Notes: generated by a model from the sequence alone, not told the origin. Shown: positions 1 to 8,673, numbered from the stretch's first letter. The stretch: DNA of 64,000 bases from Parapedobacter flavus (GCF_035818675.1 NZ_JAYKZZ010000004.1:186001-250000); one strand, 5' to 3'. Program-made: numbers and translations.

Positions 1-852
1 GCATTCCGTGGCGGGGGCATCATCCAGCAGTTGCGGGTCAAAGAAGGCCAAGCGTTCCGACGAGGGCAGCTGCTCGCCGCGGTGGAGTCGACAGAAATGA
101 ATACGGCGCTTGAGCAGGCCCAGCTCGGACTGGAAAAAGCGGAACGCGATTACCACCGAGCGCAGCAGCTTTATGCCGATAGCGTAGCTACCCTCGAACA
201 GCTAGAGAACGCGAAGACGGCTTTCGACGCCGCAACGCAAGATGTGGAGCGGGCATCTTACCTGGTTAGCCACACCGTTATCACGGCGCCGTTTGACGGG
301 TATGTGCTGCAGCGCCCAGCCAATGTGGGGCAGGTTGTCGGTCCCGGCACGCCGGTGCTGGTAGTGGCAAGCAGCGCAAAAGGCGGTTGGCTGCTCAAAG
401 TTGGGGTGAGCGACCGGCAATGGTCGGCCATCCATGTCGGCAATGCGGCCACGGTAACCACCGACGCCCTTCCCGGAAAGGAGCTCCGGGCTGAGGTGGT
501 CCGTAAGTCCGAAGGGATAGACCCCCTGTCGGGCGTGTTTAACATATACCTGAAGCTGGCCGATGCGCCGTCATCGTCCCTTGCCTCGGGCCTCTTTGGC
601 AGGGCTGCCATCCATCTTGCCCAGGCATCCGATGTTTGGCTCATCCCTTACGAAGCTCTGATGGATGGCGATGGTGGTAAAGCCTATGTCTTCATCACCG
701 CCGATGGCCAAACGGCACGGCGCGTACCGGTGGAAGTATCGGGCATCCAGCAAGACCATGCCGTGGTAACCGCCGGACTGGAAGATGGCGGTTCGCTTAT
801 TGTATCGGGCAGTCCATACTTGCGCAACGGTTCTTCCATCATCATCAAATAA
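1..852 (+). CDS. RND efflux periplasmic adaptor (HlyD/MFP family), 5' partial
   Basis: Membrane-fusion subunit of a tripartite RND pump, linking the inner-membrane pump encoded 6 bp downstream to an outer-membrane channel. The frame is open from base 1 (283 codons visible), so the signal peptide or lipid anchor lies outside the window. Visible in order: end of the first lipoyl half-motif, an alpha-helical hairpin rich in Leu/Ala/Glu, the second half-motif (VITAPFDGYVLQRPANVG), then the beta-barrel and membrane-proximal domains. The TTG at 31 is internal, not a start. The substrate cannot be read from the sequence, and no TolC-like gene is in view. Confidence 0.9.
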   Translation, partial: AFRGGGIIQQLRVKEGQAFRRGQLLAAVESTEMNTALEQAQLGLEKAERDYHRAQQLYADSVATLEQLENAKTAFDAATQDVERASYLVSHTVITAPFDGYVLQRPANVGQVVGPGTPVLVVASSAKGGWLLKVGVSDRQWSAIHVGNAATVTTDALPGKELRAEVVRKSEGIDPLSGVFNIYLKLADAPSSSLASGLFGRAAIHLAQASDVWLIPYEALMDGDGGKAYVFITADGQTARRVPVEVSGIQQDHAVVTAGLEDGGSLIVSGSPYLRNGSSIIIK

Positions 853-858
853 GCAGTC

Positions 859-3800
859 ATGGGTTTGATCAATTATCCGATAAAAAACCATCAGTTTACG
901 TTTATCGTTATCCTGATGATCGTCGCCATCGGCGTCAGCAGCATCTTTACGATGCCTAGGGCAGAAGATCCCGAAATGCAGCCGCCCAACTTCCCGGTGG
1001 TGGTGGTCTATCCGGGTACCAACCCCAAGGACATGGAGCAGCTGGTGGTAAAGCCCATCGAGAGCAGGCTCTACGACCTCGATAACATCAAACGTATCCG
1101 CACCACCGTGGTTAACGGCTTGGCCGTGCTGTTTGTGGAGTACGAACACGGTGCCGACTACGACAATAAATACCAGGAGCTCATCCGGGAGGTGAGCGCG
1201 TTGCGGCCCCAACTGCCCGATCAGCTGTACAGCATCGACGTGCAGAAAATAGACCCTACCGGCGTAAACGTGGTGCAAGTGGCCTTGATATCCGAAAACG
1301 CATCCCGCAAGCAGATGAAGGCCGTTTCGGACGACCTGAAAGAGGAGCTGGAAAAGGTTAAGGCGCTCAAGGATGTGACTGTAAGCGGGCTGTCCGACCA
1401 ATTGATCCGGGTGGATGTGGAGCCTGCGAAGTTGGCTCAGTTGGGGATTACGCTAAACCAGGTGATGCAAGCCATCCAAAGCGAAGGGACCAATATACCC
1501 GGAGGTAGTGTGTTGGCTGGCGGGAAGGTTTTCAGCATCAAAACCAGCGGTAACTACCAAAGTGTCGACCACATTAAGCATACGATTGTTTCCAGCGCAG
1601 AAGGCAAGAACATTCTGCTGGGCGATATCGCCGATATATACGCCGATTTCGCTCCCGAAACACACATTACGCGTCTCAATGGCTACCGATCGGTGTTTGT
1701 CAATGCGGCCCAAAAGGCCGGCGAAAACATCAGTCGAACGCAGGAAGCATACCTGAAGGTGTTGGACCGGTTTGAACAACGGTTGCCCGAAAACATTGAT
1801 ATGGTGCTGCACTTCGACCAAGGTGAGAATGTCAATAAGCGACTCAGCGGCTTGGGTATCGATTTCCTCATTGCCGTTAGTTTGGTGCTACTTACCCTGC
1901 TGCCGCTGGGCACTCGGGCGTCGTTGGTCGTCATGATTGCTGTTCCGCTCTCGTTGGCCATGGGCGTTATCGTATTGAATATGCTCGGCTATTCATTAAA
2001 CCAGCTGAGTATCGTGGGGTTCGTGGTGGCATTGGGCTTGGTGGTAGACGATAGCATCGTGGTGGTGGAGAATATTGAGCGCTGGATGCGGGAGGGTGTC
2101 TCCCGCATCGATGCAGCCATCAAAGGCACCCATCAGATTGCCTTGGCGGTAGTGGGCTGCACCGCCACGCTGGCCATCGCGTTTATGCCACTCATGTTTA
2201 TGCCCGAAACGGCGGGCGATTTCATCCGCAGCCTTCCCATGGCGGTTATTGGATCCGTTATCGCCTCCATGCTGGTGGCCCTGCTGGTGGTGCCGCTGCT
2301 TGCCAGTCGCTTGCTGAAGCCTCATGAAAACCCCGAGGGTAATGCCGTGTTGCGGTGGCTTCAGCGTGCCATCCACGGCACCTATGCAGTGCTGCTCGAT
2401 AAGGCGCTGAAGCGGCCCTGGCAAACGGTTGCGATTGCGGTAGTGGTTTTTGCGGGGGCGCTGGCGTTGATCCCCGTGGTCGGGTTCAGCTTGTTCCCTG
2501 CTTCCGAGAAGCCACAGTTCCTCATCCGCATCAATGCGCCGTTGCAGTCGCACATTTATGCGACGGATAGCATTACGCGGCAGATCGAGGAAGAATTGGC
2601 CGAATTGCCTCAAGTACAGTATTTCGCGTCCAATGTCGGCAAGGGCAATCCTCGCATTTATTACAACGTGGAGCAGGCCAATGAGCGAGCGGATTTCGCG
2701 GAGATCTTCGTGCAGCTGCAGTCCGATACATCACCTCAGGAAAAGGAAGCGCTCATCGAGACCCTCCGGCAGCGCTGGACACCCTACCTAGGCGCCAAGG
2801 TGCAGGTGAAGAATTTCGAACAGGGCGTTCCGGTGATCTCGCCGGTGGAGGTGCGGCTGTTTGGCGACAACCTCGACAGCCTGAAACGGTTGGCCAGCCG
2901 CGTGGAGGCCTTATTGGAAGAGACTCCCGGTGCGTTATATGTAAACAATCCGGTGCGCAACGATAAGACGGACATCCAAGTGAACATCCACCGGGATAAG
3001 GCGCTGGCGCTCGGTGTGCCCAGTGCGCACATCGACCGGACGGTGCGGATGGTGCTCGCAGGCGTTGACGTGACCACCTACACCGATCCGGAGGCGGATG
3101 ATGACGATTACCTCGTTCGCCTCAGCGTGCCACGGGACGCCTATCCAAATCTGTCGGTGTTCGACCAGATTTATGTAGACAATGTGCAAGGGAAGGGGAT
3201 ACCTTTCAGTCAATTGGCGACGTTGGAATTGGTACCGTCACCCCCGGCGATTTACCACATCGACCGGCAGCGCACCGTCTCGGTAAACAGCTTCGTATCT
3301 GCTGGTTATACGAACGATGCGGTGATACAAGATGTTATCCGTCAGATGGACGAACTCCAGCTGCCTGTCGGGTACCGGTACGAGATGGGTGGCGAGGTGG
3401 AGAGCCGCGAGCAGTCGTTCGGCGGGTTTGGCACGGTCATCCTCATCACGGTTTTCATGTTCATCGCGGTGCTGGTGTTGGAGTTCAAAACACTCAAGAG
3501 CACGCTCATTGTTTTGTCAGTGATTCCATTGGGCATTGTAGGGGCTGTGCTGGCTTTGTTGGTTACCGGCAATACCTTGTCGTTCGTAGCGACCATCGGC
3601 TTGGTGGCCCTGGCTGGAATTGAGGTGAAGAATACGATTCTGTTGGTCGACTTCACCAACCAGTTGCGTAGGGAAGGGGTACCGCTTCACGGCGCCATCG
3701 AAAAGGCCGGGGAAATGCGGTTCCTCCCCATCATCCTTACATCGCTCACGGCTATTGGCGGACTGCTGCCCATTGCGTGGTCGAGCAACCCGTTGATTTC

Positions 3801-3909
3801 GCCCTTGGCCATCGTGATGATCGGGGGACTCATCAGCTCGACGCTGCTCTCGCGCGTGGTTACCCCCGTGGTGTATAAACTGATGCCACCGGCTATTAGT
3901 GGGCATTAA
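859..3909 (+). CDS. RND efflux pump inner-membrane permease (AcrB/HAE-1-like)
   Basis: Proton-driven multidrug or solute exporter of the inner membrane, 1016 residues, close to the usual 1020-1050. TM1 is at about residues 11-30. The TM4 proton-relay motif GLVVDDSIVVVENIER carries Asp397/Asp398, and TM10 has the matching Lys924 in GIEVKNTILLVDF, which are the three charged residues expected of a working antiporter. Two large periplasmic loops follow TM1 and TM7. It starts 6 bp after the adaptor, so the two are co-transcribed. The stop overlaps the stop of the small opposing ORF at 3906-4088. Substrate unknown. Confidence 0.95.
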   Translation: MGLINYPIKNHQFTFIVILMIVAIGVSSIFTMPRAEDPEMQPPNFPVVVVYPGTNPKDMEQLVVKPIESRLYDLDNIKRIRTTVVNGLAVLFVEYEHGADYDNKYQELIREVSALRPQLPDQLYSIDVQKIDPTGVNVVQVALISENASRKQMKAVSDDLKEELEKVKALKDVTVSGLSDQLIRVDVEPAKLAQLGITLNQVMQAIQSEGTNIPGGSVLAGGKVFSIKTSGNYQSVDHIKHTIVSSAEGKNILLGDIADIYADFAPETHITRLNGYRSVFVNAAQKAGENISRTQEAYLKVLDRFEQRLPENIDMVLHFDQGENVNKRLSGLGIDFLIAVSLVLLTLLPLGTRASLVVMIAVPLSLAMGVIVLNMLGYSLNQLSIVGFVVALGLVVDDSIVVVENIERWMREGVSRIDAAIKGTHQIALAVVGCTATLAIAFMPLMFMPETAGDFIRSLPMAVIGSVIASMLVALLVVPLLASRLLKPHENPEGNAVLRWLQRAIHGTYAVLLDKALKRPWQTVAIAVVVFAGALALIPVVGFSLFPASEKPQFLIRINAPLQSHIYATDSITRQIEEELAELPQVQYFASNVGKGNPRIYYNVEQANERADFAEIFVQLQSDTSPQEKEALIETLRQRWTPYLGAKVQVKNFEQGVPVISPVEVRLFGDNLDSLKRLASRVEALLEETPGALYVNNPVRNDKTDIQVNIHRDKALALGVPSAHIDRTVRMVLAGVDVTTYTDPEADDDDYLVRLSVPRDAYPNLSVFDQIYVDNVQGKGIPFSQLATLELVPSPPAIYHIDRQRTVSVNSFVSAGYTNDAVIQDVIRQMDELQLPVGYRYEMGGEVESREQSFGGFGTVILITVFMFIAVLVLEFKTLKSTLIVLSVIPLGIVGAVLALLVTGNTLSFVATIGLVALAGIEVKNTILLVDFTNQLRREGVPLHGAIEKAGEMRFLPIILTSLTAIGGLLPIAWSSNPLISPLAIVMIGGLISSTLLSRVVTPVVYKLMPPAISGH

Positions 3910-4088
3910 CTGTCGTTGCTCTGCCCGTTATCTATTTTGGTCTTCCCAGTGCGTACACCTCCGGCATTGGGAAGCCCTTGGTGGCGCTTCATGGTACGCG
4001 TGTCTTTGAATGCCTTGTCGGATGTGGGGGTGCCCATTTCGTTATTGCGGTGTTGGTCGGGTGATTCACTGATTGTTTTTTTCTTCAT
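3906..4088 (-). CDS. small hydrophilic hypothetical protein (60 aa)
   Basis: Family not recognised. The reason to accept it is its start: ATG AAG AAA AAA is preceded by AGGAG at a normal Shine-Dalgarno distance, which few shadow ORFs have. The product is highly charged and lacks hydrophobic segments, signal peptide and cysteines, so it should be cytoplasmic and perhaps disordered. It converges tail-to-tail on the RND pump with overlapping stop codons and lies at the edge of a decayed accessory patch. It could still be spurious. Confidence 0.45.
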   Translation of the reverse strand: MKKKTISESPDQHRNNEMGTPTSDKAFKDTRTMKRHQGLPNAGGVRTGKTKIDNGQSNDS

Positions 4089-4126
4089 GATGTCTCCTAT
4101 GTTAACATCCTAACAATGGAGGTGGG

Positions 4127-4315
4127 TCATTGTTCTGAAGATTGTTGATCAATACACGTCGTCGTGTGTTCCGATGTCTTGAAGTAGTACGACCGAGACG
4201 GTGGGCGGGCGAGTGCCTTTGCGATTGCTGATTTCAGTAGATTGTTTTTAGAAGCGAACTTCTTGTATGCTTTTTCAAAGGCTTTGCTAGCCACCAGCTT
4301 CCTTTCGGTTGCCAT
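4127..4315 (-). pseudogene. RelE/YafQ-type mRNA interferase toxin, internally deleted
   Basis: The first ~37 residues (VASKAFEKAYKKFASKNNLL and on to AIAKALARP) are the N-terminal helices of a type II RelE/YafQ-like toxin of about 90 residues. The central sheet with the catalytic residues is absent. Shifting frame at about base 4196 restores the family's C-terminal strand, VVLLQDIGTHDDVY, ending at a stop at 4149-4151. So about 40-45 codons were lost by a deletion that also changed frame, and the current ORF runs on to 4127 in the wrong frame. It starts 5 nt after the antitoxin stop. The toxin should be inactive. Confidence 0.75.
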
Positions 4316-4320
4316 TGAAA

Positions 4321-4530
4321 TTACGATTGTTCTAGGCGTTGGATCAATGTCGAAGCCGATTCGCTTTTCAGGTTGCCTGCGAGATAATCACGTTGACCGG
4401 CCTTAGCGTTGCGCGCGATCGCCTTACGCCTAGCCTCTGCTTGCCGTTTCTGTATGATATCAAGCAGCATCTCTCGGGTATTGAAATCCAACTTCATAAA
4501 TTCGCTTAATGCCGAATCAATTGTTGCCAT
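4321..4530 (-). CDS. antitoxin of a RelE/YafQ-like toxin-antitoxin pair
   Basis: A 69-residue helical, basic protein that precedes the broken toxin by 5 nt in the same orientation, the usual antitoxin-first order. The N-terminal part (SALSEFMKLDFNTREMLLDI) looks like a short dimerisation region, followed by a long charged helix (QKRQAEARRKAIARNAKA) and a C-terminal tail that would wrap the toxin. The ATG at 4530 was preferred to the upstream TTG at 4566 because homologous short antitoxins begin MATID-like. The frame is intact although its toxin partner is not. The assignment rests mainly on context. Confidence 0.6.
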   Translation of the reverse strand: MATIDSALSEFMKLDFNTREMLLDIIQKRQAEARRKAIARNAKAGQRDYLAGNLKSESASTLIQRLEQS

Positions 4531-4609
4531 GGACAATCTTTGTTTTGATTTTATACAAAAAAGCACAAATTATGCCGTATTTCAAATTACTAATGCTAGA
4601 ATGGCGATA

Positions 4610-5000
4610 TCAGTCGTCTTCGGGCTCTAAATCAACTTTCTTCCTCAAAATAACATATGCAGGAATACATAGTCCTTTGAAATTAGCGTATTCAATACCC
4701 CTGAAATGACCTAAGACTAATTGGTTTTCGGCACGGCTATAGCTGTCTATTTTGATGGCGTTGAGTAATAAATCTCTCGACCAGCGTTTTTAGCTATTTC
4801 ATTGGCATAAAACGCTATAGCATAAAGCGATTGGACTTTGTCTAACAGTAATAAATTATGCCCCCAAGGAAAAACTGCGACGCAGCGTCGCAGTTTTTCA
4901 TCTGCTTGATAATAACGCTCATAAAAACGCTTCATATCCCATAGTTACGCGGTGATAAGCCCATATCGGAAAACTCGTTTTTGAAGTCAATGGATAATTG
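4610..5000 (-). pseudogene. DUF1016/YhcG-type PDDEXK nuclease gene, frameshifted remnant
   Basis: Three reading frames on the minus strand together spell the DUF1016 N-terminal domain. 5000-4944 gives QLSIDFKNEFSDMGLSPRN. A shift then gives LWDMKRFYERY and continues through PWGHNLLLLDKVQSL to about 4790. A second shift gives WSRDLLLNAIKIDSYSRAEN. After that the similarity stops: the rest, to the TGA at 4610-4612 (FRGIEYANFKGLCIPAYVI and an acidic end), is not a DUF1016 sequence I recognise and may be a fused fragment. The nuclease C-terminal half is missing. Only the middle piece appears as an ORF (4747-4935). Confidence 0.7.
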
Positions 5001-5110
5001 TTATACAATACCACTGCTGTAACCTTCTTCTAATTCCTGCATTGTTCTTGTTTTCCCTACAAATAGGGACTTTCTTCGCCCTTTGTTCGCCCGTAATGCA
5101 AGCCCCATGC

Positions 5111-5176
5111 GTGCTGTATGTATGCGGTATGTAAGCGTCGCCCACATACGGCACGGATCAGCCGTACATACGGCAC
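5111..5176. repeat. short inverted/direct repeat cluster around ACATACGGCAC
   Basis: ACATACGGCAC occurs at 5144-5154 and 5166-5176. Its reverse complement with one change, GTGCTGTATGT, lies at 5111-5121, so the first and second copies can pair as an 11-bp stem. The cluster sits in the decayed patch downstream of the AI-2E permease gene. There is no T-run, so it is a poor terminator. It could be the end of a lost mobile unit, but no partner end was found. Confidence 0.4.
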
Positions 5177-5213
5177 ACATAACGGCGGGAAAACGGCAGA
5201 AGAACGTAGGGAG

Positions 5214-6386
5214 TTAGTCTTCTTCGGGCGGCCCTTCTTTTTTTTCTTTCTTCTTATCCTTTACCTCCAAGAGGTCCCGCAGTTTCCACCGCTTGAGCAG
5301 GATTTTCGTCGAATACCGTTTGAGGTGGTACTTTTCAGGCTCGCCGATCAGGAACCCGAACGCATTCATCGAGGGTACGGCATCGAATATGACCTTAATG
5401 GTGGCTGTAAGCGGTAGGGCCAGGATCAAGCCAGCCAGACCGAACAGCATGCCGCCCAATAGGATGGAGATGATGGCCATCAGCGGGTTGATGCTTACCT
5501 TACTGCCCACGATGTTGGGGGTAATCACGTTGCCTTCGAGGAACTGCACCACCTGAAACCAAGCGATAACCCCTACCGCGTACCAGGCGGTATCTTTGGT
5601 GGCCAACGCGAAAATAGCCGGGAGGATGGAACCGATGGCAATGCCGATATAAGGCAGCAGCATCAGCAGCGAAGCCAGCGTGCCGAAAAACCACGCATAC
5701 TGGATGCCCAGTATCCATAGACCTACCGTATTGAGTATCGCCACAATGCCCATCACGGTAACGAGGCCAAGCAGGTAACTTTGCACCACTTGGTAAATCT
5801 TATTGAGGGTATTGTGAACCGTTTCTTGGGGGGTGGATTTGAAAACACGGAAGAAAAACTCGCGGAAAAATACGCGGTAGTACAACAGGAAGAAGGAGAA
5901 CAGCGGGACCAATACAACGCCTGCCAAAACATTGCCTAGGGAACCGAAGGCGGCCGTGATATAAGATGCTGCATTCGATAAAATTTGATTGGCCTGGCTC
6001 CGAAGCCGCTCTACAACTTCGGTGGGTTCCACACCGAAGCGATCCTGCAGCCACCGCTGTATGGTATCGAATATCGATAGAAATTTCTGCTGGATTTCGG
6101 TTCCATCACGGCCGATAACAATCACCTGGTGGACGATGAACCACACCAATCCGGAAATCACGGCGATGGCTAAGATAACCGCCAGCAGCGCGGAAAGCGC
6201 TTTGCCAAGCCGCAACCGCTCGAAGGTGCCGGCCACGGGGTATAGCGAAATCGCGATGAGAATGGAAAACATCAGCGGCAGCAGTACGCTTTGCAGTACA
6301 TACATCAAGGCGATGATGAGTGCCAATGAAATCAGACTGGCTGCCAATTCCACCGAATAGGGCTTTTTAGTACGGTTTTCTTGCAT
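5214..6386 (-). CDS. AI-2E family transporter (PerM/TqsA, DUF20)
   Basis: Inner-membrane protein of 390 residues with about eight hydrophobic segments. It begins with two adjacent ones (AASLISLALIIALMYVLQSV and a following helix), then a soluble loop at about residues 90-150, then the conserved C-terminal membrane core containing PYIGIAIGSILPAIFAL and EGNVITPNIVGSKVSINPL, typical of the family. The C-terminus is a charged Lys/Glu tail. Some members export autoinducer-2 or exchange sodium for protons; which applies here cannot be read. A TACCTTTG box at 6429-6422 predicts a 31-nt leader. Confidence 0.88.
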   Translation of the reverse strand: MQENRTKKPYSVELAASLISLALIIALMYVLQSVLLPLMFSILIAISLYPVAGTFERLRLGKALSALLAVILAIAVISGLVWFIVHQVIVIGRDGTEIQQKFLSIFDTIQRWLQDRFGVEPTEVVERLRSQANQILSNAASYITAAFGSLGNVLAGVVLVPLFSFFLLYYRVFFREFFFRVFKSTPQETVHNTLNKIYQVVQSYLLGLVTVMGIVAILNTVGLWILGIQYAWFFGTLASLLMLLPYIGIAIGSILPAIFALATKDTAWYAVGVIAWFQVVQFLEGNVITPNIVGSKVSINPLMAIISILLGGMLFGLAGLILALPLTATIKVIFDAVPSMNAFGFLIGEPEKYHLKRYSTKILLKRWKLRDLLEVKDKKKEKKEGPPEED

Positions 6387-6421
6387 ATAATTTGGATAAA
6401 TTCCCGCGTTGTGTACTCATT

Positions 6422-6429
6422 CAAAGGTA
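6422..6429 (-). promoter_or_regulatory. -7 promoter box TACCTTTG for the AI-2E permease
   Basis: Matches the Bacteroidota consensus TAnnTTTG on the minus strand, 35 nt before the ATG at 6386. A perfect 10-bp palindrome TGTGATCACA at 6440-6449 lies just upstream, beside the -33 region, and could be a regulator site. Confidence 0.55.
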
Positions 6430-6642
6430 ATGAAATAATTGTGATCACATTACCTATGGTGATTTGTTGGAGGTGGAACAGTCAGTAGGGGATAATGTTT
6501 TACGAAATACAGGAAATCAAAAAAGCAAATAAAAGTGAGCCATATTTTGGGGTACCCCGAAAATCTTTTTGGCATACTTTTTTTTAGGAATGTGGTTTCA
6601 CTGTATCAAAAACCTCGATTTTCGCGTTTTTTTAAAACGTCT

Positions 6643-7083
6643 GCACGCGTGCAAAAGTAAATTGCAATAGGGAAAAAGCAATTTGCACGCATGCTAATCG
6701 GAATTTCATCCGTGCAAAACCAACTTGCAATTGTGTGAAAATGATTGGCACGCTTGCAGAAGAGAATAGCACGTGTGCTAACCGGAATTGCATTCATGTA
6801 AAAGCAAATAGCAATCGTGTAAAAGTGATTTACATGTTTGCAAAAGTGAACAGCCTGGGCGCTAACCGAGATTTCATTCGTGCAAAAGCAAATGACGCAC
6901 GTGCCAATCGGAATTTCATGTGCACAAATCTGAATAGCCTATGTGTAAATCTGAATAAACCGCTTGTAAATCAAAACTGCAGGTATGCAGAGCTGCATAG
7001 CACACGTGTAAATCAAAATTGCACGTGTGTAAAACTGGTTGGACCATGAGTGAATCCAAATTACATATGTGTAAATCTGAATA
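6643..7083. repeat. degenerate tandem array, 21 units of exactly 21 bp
   Basis: Reading 21 bases at a time from 6643 gives 21 contiguous units without any insertion or deletion. The consensus starts GCAYGYGTGYAAAA and ends in an A/T-rich AAATT-like tail. Column 13 is A in all 21 units, column 9 is G in 20, and columns 2 (C) and 12 (A) are kept in 19 each, while other columns vary widely. Each unit is a G/C-rich half followed by an A/T-rich half. Because 21 is a multiple of 3, frames stay open on both strands and give seven-residue peptide repeats, which I take as a by-product. Function unknown. Confidence 0.9.
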
Positions 7084-7147
7084 GGCAGGGCACCTATGTT
7101 CCTGCAATGCTGTGAATTGGCTATGGGTAAATACGCAATAAATTGTG

Positions 7148-7155
7148 TACTTTTG
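7148..7155 (+). promoter_or_regulatory. -7 promoter box TACTTTTG for the DEAD-box helicase
   Basis: Matches TAnnTTTG, 65 bp after the end of the 21-bp array. Predicted start of transcription is about 7160, leaving a 28-nt leader to the TTG start codon. Confidence 0.55.
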
Positions 7156-7187
7156 CACCATCATTAGCATAGATTAACAAACATACT

Positions 7188-8576
7188 TTGACATTTAGCG
7201 ATTTTAACTTCGATAGCGACCTTTTTGAGGGCTTGAATAGCATGGGCTTCAAAATGCCCACACCGATACAGGCCGAAACCATCCCGATTATCCAAAACAA
7301 ACAAGATTTGATAGCTTGTGCCCAAACGGGGACGGGAAAAACCGCTTCTTACCTTTTACCGGTAATGGACGCGATTTGCCGGATGGAAGAGCGCCCAACG
7401 GTCAGTGCCCTGATACTTGCCCCCACGCGCGAGCTGGCGATGCAAATTGACCAACAGGTGGAAGGCTTGGCATATTTCACGGGCATTACCTCCATTGCTA
7501 TTTACGGCGGTGGCGATGGCATCGGCTATGAACAGCAGCGTCGCGCACTACGCGAAGGCGTCGATATCGTGGTGGCAACACCGGGTAGATTGATCGCACA
7601 CATCAGCTCGGGCATCGTCCGCCTGGGGGAAATTAAGTTCCTCGTGCTCGACGAGGCCGACCGCATGCTTGATATGGGTTTCAAAGACGATATCAATCGC
7701 ATCGTGCGCGAATTGGCGACCGAACGGCAGACCATGCTCTTCTCTGCTACCATGCCCCCCAAAATACGGGCATTTGCCAAGAACCTACTGAAAAACCCCG
7801 AGCAAGTCAATATCGCGATGTCCAAACCTGCCGAGGGAATTGTCCAGCAACAATACCGCGTAGGGGATAATCAAAAAACGCCGTTATTGAAACAGATACT
7901 GAAGAGTGGTGATTTCAAGAGCATCATAGTCTTTTCGTCGACCAAAGAAAAGGTCAAGAGCCTGGGGCGCGAACTGGGTAAGATGGGATTGACTGTGGAG
8001 CCGTTCCATTCGGACCTTTCCCAAGACGAGCGTGAAAAGATCCTCCTCCGGTTCAAGAACAAGCAATTGCCCGTCTTAGTGGGTACCGACGTGCTTTCGC
8101 GGGGCATCGACGTGGTGGGTATCGATTTGGTGGTGAACTACGACGTACCGCCCGATCCCGAAGACTACATCCACCGTATCGGTCGGACGGCCCGGGCCGA
8201 AACCACCGGTACCGCCATCACCTTTGTAAACAGCCGCGATAGTCGGCGCTTTTCGGCGATTGAGCAGTTGATGGAACGGAACGTGGAAGAGGCGACCCTA
8301 CCCGAAGGCATCGAGGCGGCAGTGGAGACAGCCGATCGTAACGACCGGCGGCGTGGGGATCGAAACCAGTCGCGGAATAGGGGCAAAGGTGGTAAATCGG
8401 GTCATCGCCACCCATCACAGGCAAAGAAGACCGACGGCACCCCGGCGGCAGCTGTATCGGAAGGAACACCAGAAGGTACCCCGAAAAAGAAAAAGAGACC
8501 TTTCAAAAGACGGAATAAGAACCGCAAGCCGGGCGCATCGCAAGGTGCGGAAGCACCGTCGACTCCGACTCCGTAG
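7188..8576 (+). CDS. DEAD-box ATP-dependent RNA helicase (RhlE-like)
   Basis: Unwinds or remodels RNA using ATP, likely in ribosome assembly or mRNA turnover. The 462 residues carry the full motif set: Q motif around GFKMPTPIQ, Walker A AQTGTGKT (45-52), PTRELA, TPGRL, DEAD (155-158), SAT (186-188), RGID and HRIGRTAR. The last ~85 residues are a basic, Arg/Lys/Pro-rich disordered tail. The start is TTG: an in-frame stop at 7170-7172 leaves no upstream alternative. The gene faces away from the AI-2E permease across the repeat region. Confidence 0.94.
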   Translation: MTFSDFNFDSDLFEGLNSMGFKMPTPIQAETIPIIQNKQDLIACAQTGTGKTASYLLPVMDAICRMEERPTVSALILAPTRELAMQIDQQVEGLAYFTGITSIAIYGGGDGIGYEQQRRALREGVDIVVATPGRLIAHISSGIVRLGEIKFLVLDEADRMLDMGFKDDINRIVRELATERQTMLFSATMPPKIRAFAKNLLKNPEQVNIAMSKPAEGIVQQQYRVGDNQKTPLLKQILKSGDFKSIIVFSSTKEKVKSLGRELGKMGLTVEPFHSDLSQDEREKILLRFKNKQLPVLVGTDVLSRGIDVVGIDLVVNYDVPPDPEDYIHRIGRTARAETTGTAITFVNSRDSRRFSAIEQLMERNVEEATLPEGIEAAVETADRNDRRRGDRNQSRNRGKGGKSGHRHPSQAKKTDGTPAAAVSEGTPEGTPKKKKRPFKRRNKNRKPGASQGAEAPSTPTP

Positions 8577-8673
8577 TCTTTATTCGCCCGCGTATAATGG
8601 GCCGGATGACCACACCAAGGTTGAATTTTGTAATTAATAACGCGGAAGTGACGAATATCTTAATTTCTGTCCG

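Larger units (their letters stand above)
6387..7187. other. 801-bp gene-free region between divergent genes
   Basis: It holds the permease promoter (6422-6449), a perfect 10-bp palindrome GGGGTACCCC at 6549-6558 flanked by TTTT and AAAA, a T-rich stretch (6569-6632), the 21-bp tandem array (6643-7083), and the helicase promoter (7148-7155). The ORFs within it are heptad-repeat artefacts of the array, and no credible gene was found. Confidence 0.7.

Noticed and set aside
5118..5417. 99-residue + strand ORF
   Set aside because: Most of it is antisense to the 3' end of the AI-2E permease gene and it has no family features.
6440..6449. CRP site (TGTGATCACA)
   Set aside because: CRP half-sites need a 6-bp spacer and here they abut; kept only as an unexplained palindrome near the permease promoter.
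6735..7049. 104-residue + strand ORF with N-x-N heptads
   Set aside because: It lies wholly inside the 21-bp array. The heptads come from the period being a multiple of 3; it has no ribosome site, starts with GTG, and similar heptad ORFs exist on the other strand (6606-6797, 6916-7170).
6643..7083. CRISPR array
   Set aside because: Units are contiguous 21-mers without a repeat/spacer alternation, and no cas gene is present.
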